From assembly GCF_910592395.1 (NCBI RefSeq), contig NC_088314.1:10480001-10544000 (forward strand): a stretch of 64,000 nucleotides of DNA, given 5' to 3'. Position numbers and translations under genes: made by a program. Below are positions 22,944-36,263 of this stretch, piece after piece (position 1 is the stretch's first letter; every line of letters starts with the position of its first letter). Under the pieces are notes generated by a model. It was not told the DNA's origin, ran no database searches, and worked only from the letters and a program-made list of their open reading frames with translations. The DNA comes from Lineus longissimus (taxonomy: Eukaryota; Nemertea; Pilidiophora; Heteronemertea; Lineidae).

Positions 22944-23216
22944 TGTCGGTAATTCTACAGACTTCAAAGGCACAGAAACACTTGGCCTAGTATCAAGTTT
23001 TATTATGCTTTCGCTCCACACGATGACCTCTTCGGGCTGAGAAAGACTCCAAAACATGTGTCCACCATAAGGGGCTGTAAATTATATTCTGTGTACGATG
23101 AGATGACAGTAGTGAGAGATCAAATAAAGTGCAGTGTCATAATAGAAACCGACCGAGTCACTTGATGATTTTTACCGCTCCTCTTTCCCGAAGTAGAAAC
23201 CCCCAGAGTTTCGACA
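22944..23216 (+). repeat. 3' LTR of gag-only BEL
   Basis: Nearly identical to the 5' LTR and preceded by the purine-rich GCCGGGAG-like tract. It ends CGACA, followed by the GTTAG target duplication. Confidence 0.95.
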
Positions 23217-23221
23217 GTTAG

Positions 23222-24595
23222 GAACGTGTTTATTTTATCATATCGTCAATCTGAACATAAATTCTTCAAGGTGTGTAAAGTAGTCGGAACAGCCACCCTT
23301 CCTAGCGGATTGTACTGGATTTTCTCAGGGTTTTGTATACGATGCAGGAGTATCAAAAACCTGTATCCCGGGATGGCAGTTGTTAAGTTTAAGTTTTATA
23401 TTATATCATAGCGAAGGTTTAAAAATATAGCCCTGCGAGGGTAGAGATAGTGCCTTGTGAAGGCCCAAAAGCCCTCCGAGGGCCAGATTGAGCAGAACCG
23501 AGCAAGGGGTCATGTCCAAACTTAGTAAAAACAAGCCTATCGACCTCAGGTTCACATTTAGATTGGTTAGACCATGACCACAGGCCACTGAAACTTAGGT
23601 ACTGTTTTATAGCATGAAATGCTTTTTGCACAATGCCAATTTCCAATTGCCATTCGCCAGGTATTGAACTAACCCATGAAAAAGCTCGAAGTCACATGAC
23701 ATACAAAATGGTGGACGAACCAGAAAATGTTAACAGCGAGATTTTAACATGAAAATTGTCAACAAAAACACCTTTACGGACTTGTTCTTCTCTTACAAAA
23801 GATTAGATACATAATTCAAAACATATGGATGACGAAGGTATAATTGTTATTAAAAATAAAAGCAATATTACGGACCAAAACACTACCGTACCAGTCGTTT
23901 CAATATTCAGCTTTCAGCCCTTCGATTCAAATTTTACCGCCTTGAAAACTTAGAAGGCGGTCTGCACTTACGAAAATCAATGACGCAATACTCTATAAGA
24001 ACACGTCGAAATTATCCTCAAAAATAAGATATAGATTACAATGAACATATGAAACGTGCACACATGAGTTTTGGCGAAATACACCAGGTTTGTCAATCAC
24101 GTTCTATCTTACAATTCGGCATTCTCAAAGGGAAAGGATCTAATTCATGAAGTGAATATTGTGTGTTCATTGTAATCTATATCACTAATCTATGTTTTTA
24201 TTGCAGTAAAGAAATGTTAATCGGGATTTTATATTATATTTTATATTTGCCCGGGGTATTCATATAGGGAGCTGTGCGCTACTTTGCGCCCAGTGCTTGG
24301 GTCGGGTGAGACGGTTTTGTTATTATGTGACGTGTATCAAGTGATAAATTCCCTTACGGTAGTTCGAAAAATTAAGAGCGATTAACAACGTAAGGTGAAA
24401 GAGTACGTCCAAAATAAAGGGGGAAAATTGCGGAGGTGGATGAATGCTTTAAACATATAGTTGCCCCAATACTTTCCCGGCTTATTTTTGTATAATCCCA
24501 CACTTTTGATTTAATAGATGGCCTCATATGCAAATCAGACATGCTGAAATGGCCCCTTATGTTAATGAGTATGCCCATATATAGAAAGAACAAAA
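23222..24595. other. Intergenic stretch with a 20-bp inverted repeat
   Basis: No gene is supported here. GATATAGATTACAATGAACA at 24028-24047 and its exact complement at 24164-24183 enclose about 116 bp, the size of a small MITE or the end of a hairpin; no target duplication is clear. Confidence 0.5.
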
Positions 24596-27500
24596 ATGCT
24601 ATTTCTCCGAGATCGCTGCAAAGTCTACCCATTTAACCCGGCGAGGACCATCTCCAGATCAACCACGACTTTCAGGAAAGGTTTCGAGGTCATCCGATCT
24701 GAACTGACGGAGGAGATGTGTGAAAAACTATTTCAGCCCTACGTCCATTATAGTAGTGATTGTTGTTCACCAGAATTTTGGATGAAGCATTACTAAAATT
24801 CGTCTTTCTTAATAATATTCGATCTAAGCTTGATTGACTCAGAGAGTGCATCCGTCAAACCATGGCTGGGAAGGTAAAAAGGTGCCTCGGGCTCAATTAC
24901 AGGCTCGCAAGGAAAATTTGTGCTGTTTTCAAAGCATTTGATGTATGAATCTCGTCTGCAGGTACCTATGAAGCGATGTCCCATTGATATCAGCTATATG
25001 AATTTTCAAAAGGTTAAAGGCAAATATGGAGTGACAATGGATGGTATGTATATGCTTATCAGGAGTAAAGGCATGACACTGCTCTGCTCTCAACGGTTGA
25101 AGGGTATTCAAATTGTTCCATTTGTTCCATTGTTCCACAATTGTTTCGTTATCATCAGGCGGTCGAATAATTACTAGACAGAAAACCATTTAGTATTCAA
25201 TAACATGTTTATAGATGGACCTAAAAACATACTGTTTCATTGTGCCAATCGAACCGATATAATCGATCTCCAAATGTCAGCTATATTGTTCATTGATTTT
25301 ATTAGAATTGATTTTTGAAGCTGCATTACAAAGTGTTCTTTCTCGAGGTTGGATACATATTAGGAGCACCAGTGCCACCATGCTGATATTCGGGATTCCA
25401 GGAAAACAAAAAACGGAACATCCAGAGGTTTAATCTTCGTGTTTTGTAAATTACCTTCCCAATCCAGTTATAGGTTGGTTTTTTTAAATATTGTGTTGAG
25501 AGCTGAGCGTCAACAAGGATCCTACAATGTACCAGCTGCAATTAGCTCAGTTAAAGGTTGAATGGTGAAGAAGTCATTTCTGAAACGAGGACGACGACTC
25601 TCTTACAGATTTGCTCCGATCTTTAAAGATTTGAAAATTGAAACTTGAATTTAAATTGATGTAAATGCGTACTGGATATACATTTCAACAATGCTGTTGT
25701 GTTGGCTAATAAACAAGTACAATAAATGCTACGTTTCAGAAAATTTCCTGCATAATGATTGCTCTGCGGAATGTTTATTATTTTCTATTTAACAAACCAC
25801 GGGGAAATACAAAAAGCACGGACGATGTGTATCTTCAAATAATTTCATGAATGCCAGGCTCCAGGTCATAGCACATGCTTCCAAAGAAGAGCTTAAAGTT
25901 TAGATTTCAACATCTGTGAGTACGTGCATGATACAACATATACTTGCAGTGATGGCATCGCCGTCAAACATCCTTGGTGTTCTTGTGATGCTAGCGTTAA
26001 GGACAGGAGATATCGTAGAAACTACCCCTGCTAATATATATCTGTTTATTCCTCCTATATAGAAGATTACAAAACATTCAAAGCAACATATAACAACTAA
26101 TGTACACTATTTACATACTTCTAGCTGTTGTCAAAAATATGTAGTCTTAGGCAAGGAAAACATTTTAGATAATTAGCCTAAACATTCCAGCACTGTGCTG
26201 TGATCCGAAGAAGTGCTACATTTTCTTCATAATCAAAAGCGGAAAGTTGTTTCCCGAGCAATGTTTCTGTGAGTTCATCGTCGCACATGTTCCACAATGC
26301 TGTGCTGAGTTCAACTGGGCATTCATTTTCAATTTGTTCCCAAAATTTCTCACGTTGGGAGGAAAAACCTGAACATCCACAGAAAAAATGAAGTTGCGGA
26401 TCGGTATAACATTGAGTACATCGATTGCACTTTGTTTCTGTGATAGTTTCTGGTAGTGTGTTTAGCTAAGCTAGGAAGGCATTGTTGCTTTTGTGCTTCC
26501 GATCAGTTTGAGCGGTTGTCCATATTAAGGACGGATAGTCCAGAGACTTTTCAATGTTCATTATTCTGAAAAGATTATTGCGTGTACATTCTGCTCTGAA
26601 GTTTAAGTTTTCTTGATTGAGAACAGATTTTTGAACTTCCAGTTGGCACACTTAGTTGACCGCTTTCAGTGAACTCTTTTAGGGAGTTTGAAAGGTTATA
26701 CCTGTCCATTACTGTTTGGCACATACCCGAGACAAGTTTCGGAACTATTTGTTCTGTTCAACATTGAGCGGAACCGAAAATTGAAAACACGCCTGGGGAG
26801 TAGGTGCTCAGGCATTCTTGCTAACTGTCCAAAGAATAGAAGACATTGTTCATCGATGAGTGCTTTTAGGCTCATACTTCCTATCATGGCTTGTGTTGTT
26901 ACAGTTCGAGTGATTTTGCTAAATCCTTGCATTCGTTTGAGACAAAATCTGTGAGCACGCTCTACGATAATTAAGTCACGTTCAGACATATTGGACCATA
27001 GTTCACTACCGTAAAGTGCCTTCGGAAAGCATATTCTACAGTAGATATGGTAACTGGAGATGGGATTAAATTTGTTGGGTTGCATTCCCGGACCTAGTAT
27101 GCACATGAGAGTTTTCTTTAGCTTTTGAGCGGCGGAAATTGCTGTTGTCGTTGTTCGGCTGTATTTGTTCTGTATTACACCAAGGTGTATGTACGAAGCG
27201 GATTCCTTAACTGGTTTGTCTCCAAGCGTCCACGTTCGTTCATTGGAAATGCTTTGCCATTGATGCTGTGTCTCACCAAACACCACAACAATGCACTTGT
27301 CTGAGTTGTAGTCGTACTTCCACTTGATTGAATATTTGAAACTGCATGACATCATGTGATCAAGACCATATTTGGCAAGTGAGACGAGGGTTAGGTCGTC
27401 AGCATGACAGGGGGAACCACATTCTATGTCTCCTAGTTTTGCGCCAAAATTTGCGTTCTCTAAGGTATAGAGGAGGTTGTCCGCAAAGGCGGTGTGGATT

Positions 27501-29760
27501 AGAGAATAGAGGCATCGTAACAATCGAATTCCAAATATCACATTATATTGGTGCCACGCAATTTCGAGAGCCCGGTAACTTGGCAACCCTTTATATGTAG
27601 CATTCGACATGTTTTGTTCTCATATTGTAAGTTCTCCTCAAATGCAACTTGTGTTAATTTTCCTGTGCGAGTTTCAAAAGGTGAGTGAAGTCCGACACGA
27701 CATAATTACATGGGCAGTACGATTTACAGATTTTGCAGAATACTTTTATAACAACTTTCAGTCAAGAATGCATACTTTTAGTTTATATTTAATATCATCA
27801 TTATTTCTTTAAGCATTTAAAAACTTGGATAAAATATTAGAGATAAACACAGACATGTACGAAAACTTTCTCACCTGCTGTGTATCAATTCAGAGTCAAA
27901 GATGCAGCATTGCATCGAGCGTTATGAATTGTTTTTTTCGGAACGAAGGTAGACCTATCGTGGATTATAGCCCAAATTGAAAATTCAATGAGACCAATAT
28001 TTGATGCAGTCGTCGAACAATCGGATGCTATAGTAGTTTTATCATGTTTTATCATGCCATAATTTTCTGATTGCCAGCTCTCCTGGACTACAAGCTAAAT
28101 GGATCAGACACTGATATACGGTTCGTACGACAACACATCGTGGCTTGTGTAGCCTCTGTAGTTGTCAATGGCGGAGTTGACCAGGGGGTTCTCATTTTTT
28201 CCACCTGCCTGGTGTTTTGGAGTCAGTTCTAATTGTGTTCTAACATGCAGACGTCAGAATTTTCATTGCTGACTTGTACAATTTAATGGCCGTTCAATAA
28301 GAACGTATGCAGCAATTTCAACTTTTTCCGACCACCACCTGCCCAAGCAAGCAACCATGCCTCAAATTATTTTAGAGAAGTTTGTTGACCGGCTCGCATC
28401 CAAAGTAATCAGAAGGAACAAAGAAAAAAGGCATCCTCCATGTCCTCAGTCTATTTGATGAGCCTCTGCAGTTAGTCTGGAATATAACACAATGTGGCGT
28501 TTTGATAGCACCTCTACCATAAAGATCTTTAATGCGGTTCCATAGAAGAATTGAAATGACATGCGGTGGCTTGATTGAGTAATTCCACTAAATTGAGTTG
28601 TTAAGACCACTTAGGCACTATGGCTGTACTATGCAAGTTTGACTGAAACAAGTGTATATTTACTTTACATGTACCTGTCTACCAAGTTATCAAGCCATGA
28701 TATTTTGTACTAGTTTCATGGTAATATTCTACCGATAGATTGATTTTCTCCTTTATGTAGTGTAATCATTTATGATGTTGTTTGACTGAGCAACACTCTG
28801 CATATGTAATAATTTTGCAGCCTAAGAGGAAACGTATCATACGTCGAATCTGCAGTTTTTGGAAAAGTTCTTCAGTTAAATGATAAGCACGGTTTTGCCA
28901 CACTTCATTACATAGACGTATTCAAGATGAAATCGATGACTATTACATTTTATATAGATACCTTCTGATGAAAAGTCCCAACAATGTATTGCTCATTTTC
29001 TCTTGTGGTAGAGCGAGGATAATATTGCTTATCACACCCCCAGTGTTGATGACAATTTTCACTTTTCAGCTGCTTCCCAATCTTTAATATCTGATTTAAG
29101 TTGGCAGCATCATGCTGCTACAATTCGAGCGGGAAATGTACCACTGAAGGATATTGCTAAAATTCGGCCAACTCGTCAGCCTCAAGTGATGCTTTATAGT
29201 AATGGTAATCTGGTCAAACGTCATCACCATGTACGTTATTCACATAAGCAGAGGCCCTTCCAAAAACAGATTTTGTTGGGTGGATCATCAACAAAGAGGC
29301 AAATGTCAAATTTTAGGTTTTTTCCAACTATCGTATCAAAGTATGATATTGCAAATAGCCGTACAATAGGTACGTTCACATATACATCTCTCCTCTTGCT
29401 TTCTAAAATTTCCAAAAGCAAACATGAACTGTTAGTTCTACGTAAAAGGTGCGCCGAATTTAAAGTTTTACAAAGTTGGCATCTCTCGGTCTTCCTTAAG
29501 CATGTAAGGGAACATCATAGCAGGGACGACTAAATAAAGCGGTAGTTCGCAAGGTTTTTCGTTTTCGAAGTGTAATGTATGGGCCTAAAGCCTTCTTAGC
29601 CTGTTGGGGATCATATTCGATACGACAGGAAATGCTTGTGTGAAATGGTCATCGCAGGTGCATGCGACGAGAATCGATAACTACAGCGCTTTAAGAACGC
29701 TTGAATGAAAAAAAACGGTTATTAAATTACTGAAACACTAGGCCAAATAAGATTGAGACT
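24596..29760. repeat. Repeated host unit U2
   Basis: It shares ordered segments with U1, U3 and U4. 24780-25230 matches the U1/U4 left part; 25840-26033 matches 30810-31017; 27490-29100 matches 31030-32690; 29108-29480 encodes KQILLGGSSTKRQMSNFRFF, related to U1 and U3. The left edge adds an exon-like plus-strand frame (24630-24796, TTTFRKGFEVIRSELTEEMC) not seen elsewhere in the window. U2 alone keeps 1.46 kb of LINE sequence (26034-27490). 25230-25840 and 27615-29100 hold no gene I can name. Confidence 0.7.
26034..27610 (-). pseudogene. 5'-truncated LINE reverse transcriptase fragment
   Basis: The open frame 27610-26696 contains GSPCHADDLTLVSLAKYGLD, the A-ADD catalytic motif of a LINE RT, then the thumb-like NSDKCIVVVFGE and ASYIHLGVIQNKY. 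Beyond a frame break, 26460-26220 encodes CNRCTQCYTDPQLHFFCGC, a C-terminal zinc-type motif. The endonuclease and ORF1 are absent. It is a different family from the LINE at 15.6-20.3 kb. The 3' end abuts the conserved exon-like segment of U2 and removes its splice-donor-like sequence. U3 lacks almost all of the fragment. Confidence 0.85.
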
Positions 29761-29774
29761 GCTTTGCGATATCA

Positions 29775-32700
29775 ATCACAGGCTCGCAAGGAAAAATTGT
29801 GCGGTTTACAAAGCATTAGATGTATGAATCTCGTCTGCAGGTACCTATGAAGCTATGTCCCATCGATATCAGCTATCTGAATTTTGAAAAGGTTCAAGGC
29901 AAATATGGAGTGTCAATGGATGGTATGCGTATGCTCTTCAGGATTAGAGGCATGACACTGTTCTGCTGTCAACGGTTGAAGGGTAAAGCATTTGGATACA
30001 TGTATTGATTTGGAAGTTATGGCATTCTCGAAGAGGAACTTCTCCTTGAAACAGATTAATGAAGTGCTTGTAATTCATGGGTCAAAAATAGACTGAACAA
30101 ATACATATCGCCCGAAATAAAACGCAACATTTTCATTATAACGGAGTTTTCGCCAAACCCCTGAAACGCCAACGCGAACTCTTAATCCATTGTTTAACAT
30201 CGTTATCATCAGACGGTCGAATAATTACTAGCCAGAAAACCATTAATCATTCACAAACATGATTATTGATCAAGGACCTAAAAAAACACAAGGTTTCATA
30301 CTGTGCCAATCGAATCGATATAATCGATCTCCAAATGTCAGCTATATTGTTCATTGATTTCATTTTTAAGAATAGATTTTTGAAAATGCAATAGATGTGA
30401 TAGCGTAAAGCTGCACTACAAAGTGTTATTGTCTTGAGGTTGGATACATGTCATGTGCGTCAGTGCCATCATGCTGATATTCGGGATTCCAGTAACACAA
30501 AAAACGGAACATCCAGAGGATTCATCTTCGTGTTTTATAAATTACCTTCCTCATCCAGTTATAGGTTGCTTTTTCAAAATATTGAGTTGAGAGCTGAGCG
30601 TCAGCAAGGATCCTTCAATCACCAATGATGTAAATGGGTACTGGATATAAATTTCAACAATGCCGTTGTGTTAGCTAATAAACAAGTACAATAAATGCTT
30701 AGTTTCAGAAAATTTCCCTGTATAATGATTGCTCTGCGGAATGTTTATTATTTTTTATTTACCTAAACCAAGGTAAAATACTGTACATAAAACACGAACG
30801 ACATATACCTTTAAATAATTTCATGAATGCCAGGCTCCGAGTCATAGCACATGCTTCCAAAGAAGAGCTTAAAGTTTAGATTTCAACATCTTTGAGTGCG
30901 TGCATGATACAACATACACTTGCAGTGATGGCATCGCCGTCAAACATCCTAGGTGTTCTTGTGATACTAGCGTTAAGGATAGGAGATATCGTAGAAACTA
31001 CCCCTGCTAATGGTAAGGTGTTGAAGGGGACGCAAAGGCGGTGTGGATTAGAGAATAGAGGCATCGTAACAATCGAATTCCAAATATCACATTATATTGG
31101 TGCCAAGCAATTTCGAGAGCCCGGTAACTTGGCAACCCTTTATCTGTAGCATTCGACATGTTTTGTTCTCATATTGTAAGTTCTCCTCAAATGCAACTTG
31201 TGTTAATTTTCCTGTGCGAGTTTCAAAAGGTGAATGAAGTCCGACACGACATAATTACATGGGCAGTACGATTTACAGATTTTGCAGAATACTTTTATAA
31301 CAACTTTCAGTCAAGAATGCACATTTTTAGTTTATATTTAATATCATCATTATTAGAAGACATCATCATTTCTTCAAGCATTTAAAAACTTGGCTAAAAT
31401 ATTAGAGATGAATACTTACATGTATGATAACTTTCCCACCTGCTGTGTATCAATTCAGAGTCAAAGATGCAGCACTGCAGCGAGCGTTATGAATTGTTTT
31501 TTCGGAACGAAGGTAGACCTATCGTGGATTATAGCCCAAATTGAAAATTCAATGAGACTAATATTTGATGCAGTCGTCGAACAATCGGATGCTATAGTAG
31601 TTTTATCATGTTTTATCATGCCATAATTTTCTGATTGCCAGCTCTTCTGGACTACAAGCTTAATGGATCAGACACTGATATACGGTTGGTACGACAACAC
31701 ATCATGGCTAGTGTAGCCTCTGTAGTTGTCCACGGCGGAGTTGACCAGGGGGTTCTCATTTTTTTCTACCTGCCTGGTGTTTTGGAGTCAGTTCTAATTC
31801 TATTCTAACATGCAGACGTCAGAATTTTCATTGCTGACTTGTACAATTTAATGGCCGTTCAATTAGAACGTATGCAACAATTTCCACTTTTTCCGACCAC
31901 CACCTGCCCAAGCAAGCAACCAAACCTCAAATTATTTTAGAGAAGTTTGTTGACAGGCTCGCATCATAAGTCATCAGGAGGAACAAAGAAAAAAGGCATC
32001 CTCCGTGTTCTCAGTCTATTTGATCAGCCTCTGCAGTTAGTCTGGAATATAACACAATGTGGCGTTTCGATAGCACCTCTATCATAAAGATCTTTAATGT
32101 GGTTCCATAGGATTTAAGTGACATGCGGCGGCTTGATTGAGTAATTCCACTAAATTGAGTTGTTAAGACCACTAAGGCGCTATGGCTGTACTCTGCAAGT
32201 ATGACTGAAACAAGTGTATAATACTTTACATGTACCTGTCTACCAAGTTATTAAGCCCTGATATTTTGTACTAGTTTCATGGTAATATTCTACTTGATTT
32301 TCTCCTTTATGTAGTGTAATCATTTGTTATGTTTTTTGACTGAGCAACACTCTGCATATGTAACAATTTTGCAGCCTTAGAGGAAACGTATCATACGTCG
32401 AATCTGCAGTTTTTGGAAAAGTTCTTCAGTTAAATGATAAGAACGGTTTTGCCACACTTCATTACATAGACGTTTTCAAGATGAAATCGATGACTATTAC
32501 ATTTTATATAAGATACCTTCTGATGAAAAGTCCCAACAATGTGTTGCTCATTTTCTCTTGTGGTAGATCGAAGATTCAGATAAGAGATTATCTCGGCAGA
32601 AGCATGGCAATATATATTATGCATCACACCCCCAGTGTAGATGACATTTTTCACTTTTCAACTGACTATCAATCGTTCATATATGATTTAAGTTGGCAGC

Positions 32701-33060
32701 ATTATGCTGCTACAATTCGAACGGGAAATGTACCACTGAAGGATATTGCTAAAATTCGGCCAACTCGTCAGCCTCAAGTAATGCTTTATAGTAATGGTAA
32801 TCTGGTCAAACTTCATCATCATGTACGTTATTCACATAAGCATAGGCCCTTCCAAAAACAGATTTTGTTGGGTGGATCATCACCAAAGAGGCAAATGTCA
32901 AATGTTAAGTTTTTTCCAACTATCACATCAAAGTATGATATTGCAAATAGCCGTAAAAAAGGTACGTTCACATGCACCTGTCCACTAGCTTTCTAAAATT
33001 TCTAAAAGCAAACTTGAACTGTTAGTATACGTAAAAGGGTCGCTGAATTTGTATTTGGAT
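29775..33060. repeat. Repeated host unit U3
   Basis: It is collinear with U2 but without most of the LINE fragment. A plus-strand open frame (32481-32996) includes YLLMKSPNNVLLIFSCGRSK, TPSVDDIFHFSTDYQSFIYD and KQILLGGSSPKRQMSNVKFF; it is the longest version of the region shared with 14128-14421 and 29186-29533. 30360-30890, 31160-32480 and 33060-33570 hold no gene that I can name. Confidence 0.7.
30904..31013 (+). other. Putative first exon with signal-peptide-like sequence
   Basis: From ATG at 30904 the frame encodes SNILGVLVILALRIGD, a hydrophobic stretch after a short N-terminus. It ends at AATG|GTAAGG, a good splice-donor match. U2 (about 25928-26033) has the same peptide with two conservative changes but has lost the donor. 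No downstream exon can be linked with certainty, and the protein is unknown. Confidence 0.35.
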
Positions 33061-33572
33061 GCACCTAATTCCATGCCTTCTATTTAAAAAACATTTCAAA
33101 AAAGGTCCAAAAATCACTTTTTTTATTTTATGTGTCTTTTAAAAAATTCAAATGAGCCCATGAACTGTGCTTGATGACCATCATCTATTGGCACTTGCAT
33201 GTCCATAGAGTGTGTTCGATAGTCATGACAAATGCACATTTTTGCTTAGGATTTTTATGTTATTTTTCTAATCTCTTCCATAACCTTTGATAAAGACTCC
33301 AAATCCTTCATGTATGAGCCGAATTGGCCATAAAGACCCTGACTGACTGCATGGCTGACTATGAGGGGTGTTCTCAAAGGTCACCAGCTGTCTGAAAAAA
33401 AAACAGTCACGTGTGGCAAGCTAAAACGAATCTTCAAAATGAAAGAATTTAGCAGGAATTTTCTAGTAATGAAAGCAAAAAAATCTTTGTTACATCATAG
33501 TGCACCCATACATTGTGAAAGGAAATTAAAAAAAAGAACGAAAATGAAATAAAATAAAATAATAATTTTTTG

Positions 33573-34331
33573 GACATTTTTTAAATTGCCTGTTACATAA
33601 TGAAGAGACAGGATTAGTTGGGTACAAATACAACAGATACATGACCAACCAGATATACCATTCTCTGCTGAAAACCGCATTCAATTATCTTATTCTGTAT
33701 TATTATAAAAAACCTGTGGACATTTACTGGAATGACTGTACCAAAAACTAAAGCTCAATAATTATTTTCTCTCCTTAATCTGGTTAGAAGCATTCTTGTT
33801 CACCAGAACGGTGGATGAAGCATTACTCGAATTCGTCTTTCTTTATAATATTCGATCTAAGCTTGATTGTATCAGAGAGTGCATCCTTCATGAAGCCATG
33901 GCTGGGAAGGTAGAAAAGTGCCTCGGGCTCAATTACAGGCTCCCAAAGAAAATGTGTGCGGTTTACAAAGCATTTGATGTATGAATCTCGTCTGCAGGTA
34001 CCTATGAAGCTATGTCCCATCGATATCAGCTATCTGAATTTTGAAAAGGTTCAAGGCAAATATGGAGTGTCAATGGATGGTATGCGTATGCTCTTCAGGA
34101 TTAGAGGCATGACACTGTTCTGCTGTCAACGGTTGAAGGGTAAAGCATTTGGATACATGTATTGATTTGGAAGTTATGGCATTCTCGAAGAGGAACTTCT
34201 CCTTGAAACAGATTAATGAAGTGCTTGTAATTCATGGGTCAAAAATAGACTGAACAAATACATATCGCCCGAAATAAAAGGCAACATTTTCATTATTACG
34301 GAGTTTTCGCCAAACCCCTGAAACGCCAACG
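33573..34331. repeat. Repeated host unit U4, left part
   Basis: A nearly exact match to bases 1-770. It breaks at GAAACGCCAACG, where copy B of block S begins about 180 bp of unit sequence earlier than in copy A. The short shared CAACGCC at both sides suggests a deletion by microhomology. Confidence 0.8.
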
Positions 34332-36263
34332 AGGCCCAGAGTCCGAGGGTCCCGGGGCGTTGAAAGGTGCATCATTCGACGCCCGCGACAAATGCCCTCC
34401 CGTGATATGGTGCTTGAAGATTTTTTTGCGCGCTTCGTGTAAGCGCTCAAAAATTCAGCGCTATCCGTCCGCGCTGTCCACGGGAGGGCATTCGTCGCGT
34501 AGCAGAGTACAAGCAGCCCGATGCCGCAACGAGCACAGATTAATGTGCACTCTTATTCGCGCTCCTCCTGAGGTTTTACGGGCTGCTGTCACAAGCCGAG
34601 CGGAGCGAAGAGTGTGGATCAATTAGGGTCTCCACCATCGGGAAAGTCTGTTTGGGGCAAAAAGCCTACTGAAGCATTCTGTTGCTATAACTGGGATGTT
34701 ATCAGTGTCTAGGCAATCTTTGTCATAGACTATGCATAGAGACTGCTCATCCTAGCTAAAATTATGACGCGAATTGCCTCGACTCGTCGCCACATTTTAG
34801 GGGTCCCGTCTCCTCAGTGTCCGTTTAGCACGAAAGCAACGAGGTCTGTACTCTTCGTCTCGCATGGTGACCGGGTTCGTATAACGCGGGAAGAGCAAGA
34901 CAGGACAACTCTCCAATCCTAGTCTTTGACTGCTCATCTTTGCTAAAATTATGACGCGAATTGCCTCGACTCGTCACCACATTTTAGGGCCCCGTCTCCT
35001 CAATGTCCGTTTAGCTCCAAAGCAACGAAGTCTGTCCTCTTCGTCTCGCATGGTGGCCGGGTTCGTATAGCGCGGGAAGAGGAGGACAGGACCACTCTCT
35101 TGCGCCACCCTTTTCCTGATGGAAGGGTGGATATTTTGACATGCACATGAAGAAAGAATAACTCATATACGACGTATTTGTGATATGAAAAAACACTTTT
35201 ATTTCTGTTGCCTTTTCATCACATCGTTTTGTTAGATTTTTCTTCATGCATAACATTTTTATATGCCTAAAGACCCAGGCGCGTCCGACCTCGTGACAAA
35301 AATGCAGTTTTAGGCATGCTTATGCATTTTTATTCTGTTTCCCTGATTGGGTTTTTGATGACGATAGCACATGTACATTGTATGTTTGCCCGGGCTGAGC
35401 GTTTGCTTGGCTCACTATATAGAGGAATACATCTCTTTCTAAATGCTCTTGGTCTACGTGCATGTTCACCGCTCGAGTATACGCGTTTTATTTTTATAAA
35501 CGCCCCATAGAATGCTTAATATATTCCGATTCTAAAATCAACACTCAATAGAAGATGCCTGCCGTACATGGCGCATTTTTTTCTATGTTTTTCGGGAGAA
35601 GCTCACCCGCCATGAAAATAGTTGTCTCAAGTTGGCTATGCTTATAATATAAAGTTGGTCGGCATTTTCCATTGATCTTTGTTATACAAGAGTATACCTT
35701 TCTTATGAAGGTCTATAAGAGTATACAATGGCCTATATATACTGTCTTTTCATCGACAAACCACCGGTTCCTAATATTCAGGGCAAACCCACCTTATGAT
35801 GGTACGTAGCAGAGGATCACAATACACGCATGGTAACGACCAATAGCAGTAGACTGTCAACTTGGACAGCAGGCCTAGGTTTTAGAGGGGCTGCTGTATG
35901 TTTCGCAGGTGACCTAATAGGGTTGCGTCATTTGTACGGACGAGTGCCGCGGCGGAATAATACGGGGTGTCCTACAAAATACTCCACCGGTTTCTACGGG
36001 GTGTTTAATGTCAAAATTTGAGTACCTTAAAAAGGCATATCAAGGCTTGTTTGCTAAGTGTAATGGATGATTGAAAGGAACTTCGAACAACAATGTCTGG
36101 TCCATAGTTTGGAATCCGGGCGAATTACCTTAGCATTTTAGTTGGGACACCACGTAGGCCTAAAAGGGCAAAAACTCTTGAGTAATCAGTGAGGTTTCAG
36201 GCGTATATAAAGTTTGGGTAATGTCGGAAACCTCTTCTTGCCTTGCCTACAACTTGTAGAAAT

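Larger units (their letters stand above)
20585..23216 (+). mobile_element. Gag-only, non-autonomous BEL/Pao retrotransposon
   Basis: Two 273-bp LTRs starting TGTCGG and ending CGACA bound a single gag gene. GTTAG is duplicated at 20580-20584 and 23217-23221. The LTRs differ at one position that I can see (near 20751 versus 23110), so the insertion is young. Nothing between the gag stop (22411) and the 3' LTR resembles protease, RT or integrase. It would need an autonomous BEL for movement; the BEL at 40 kb has different LTRs and a different primer site, so its partner is probably elsewhere. Confidence 0.95.
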
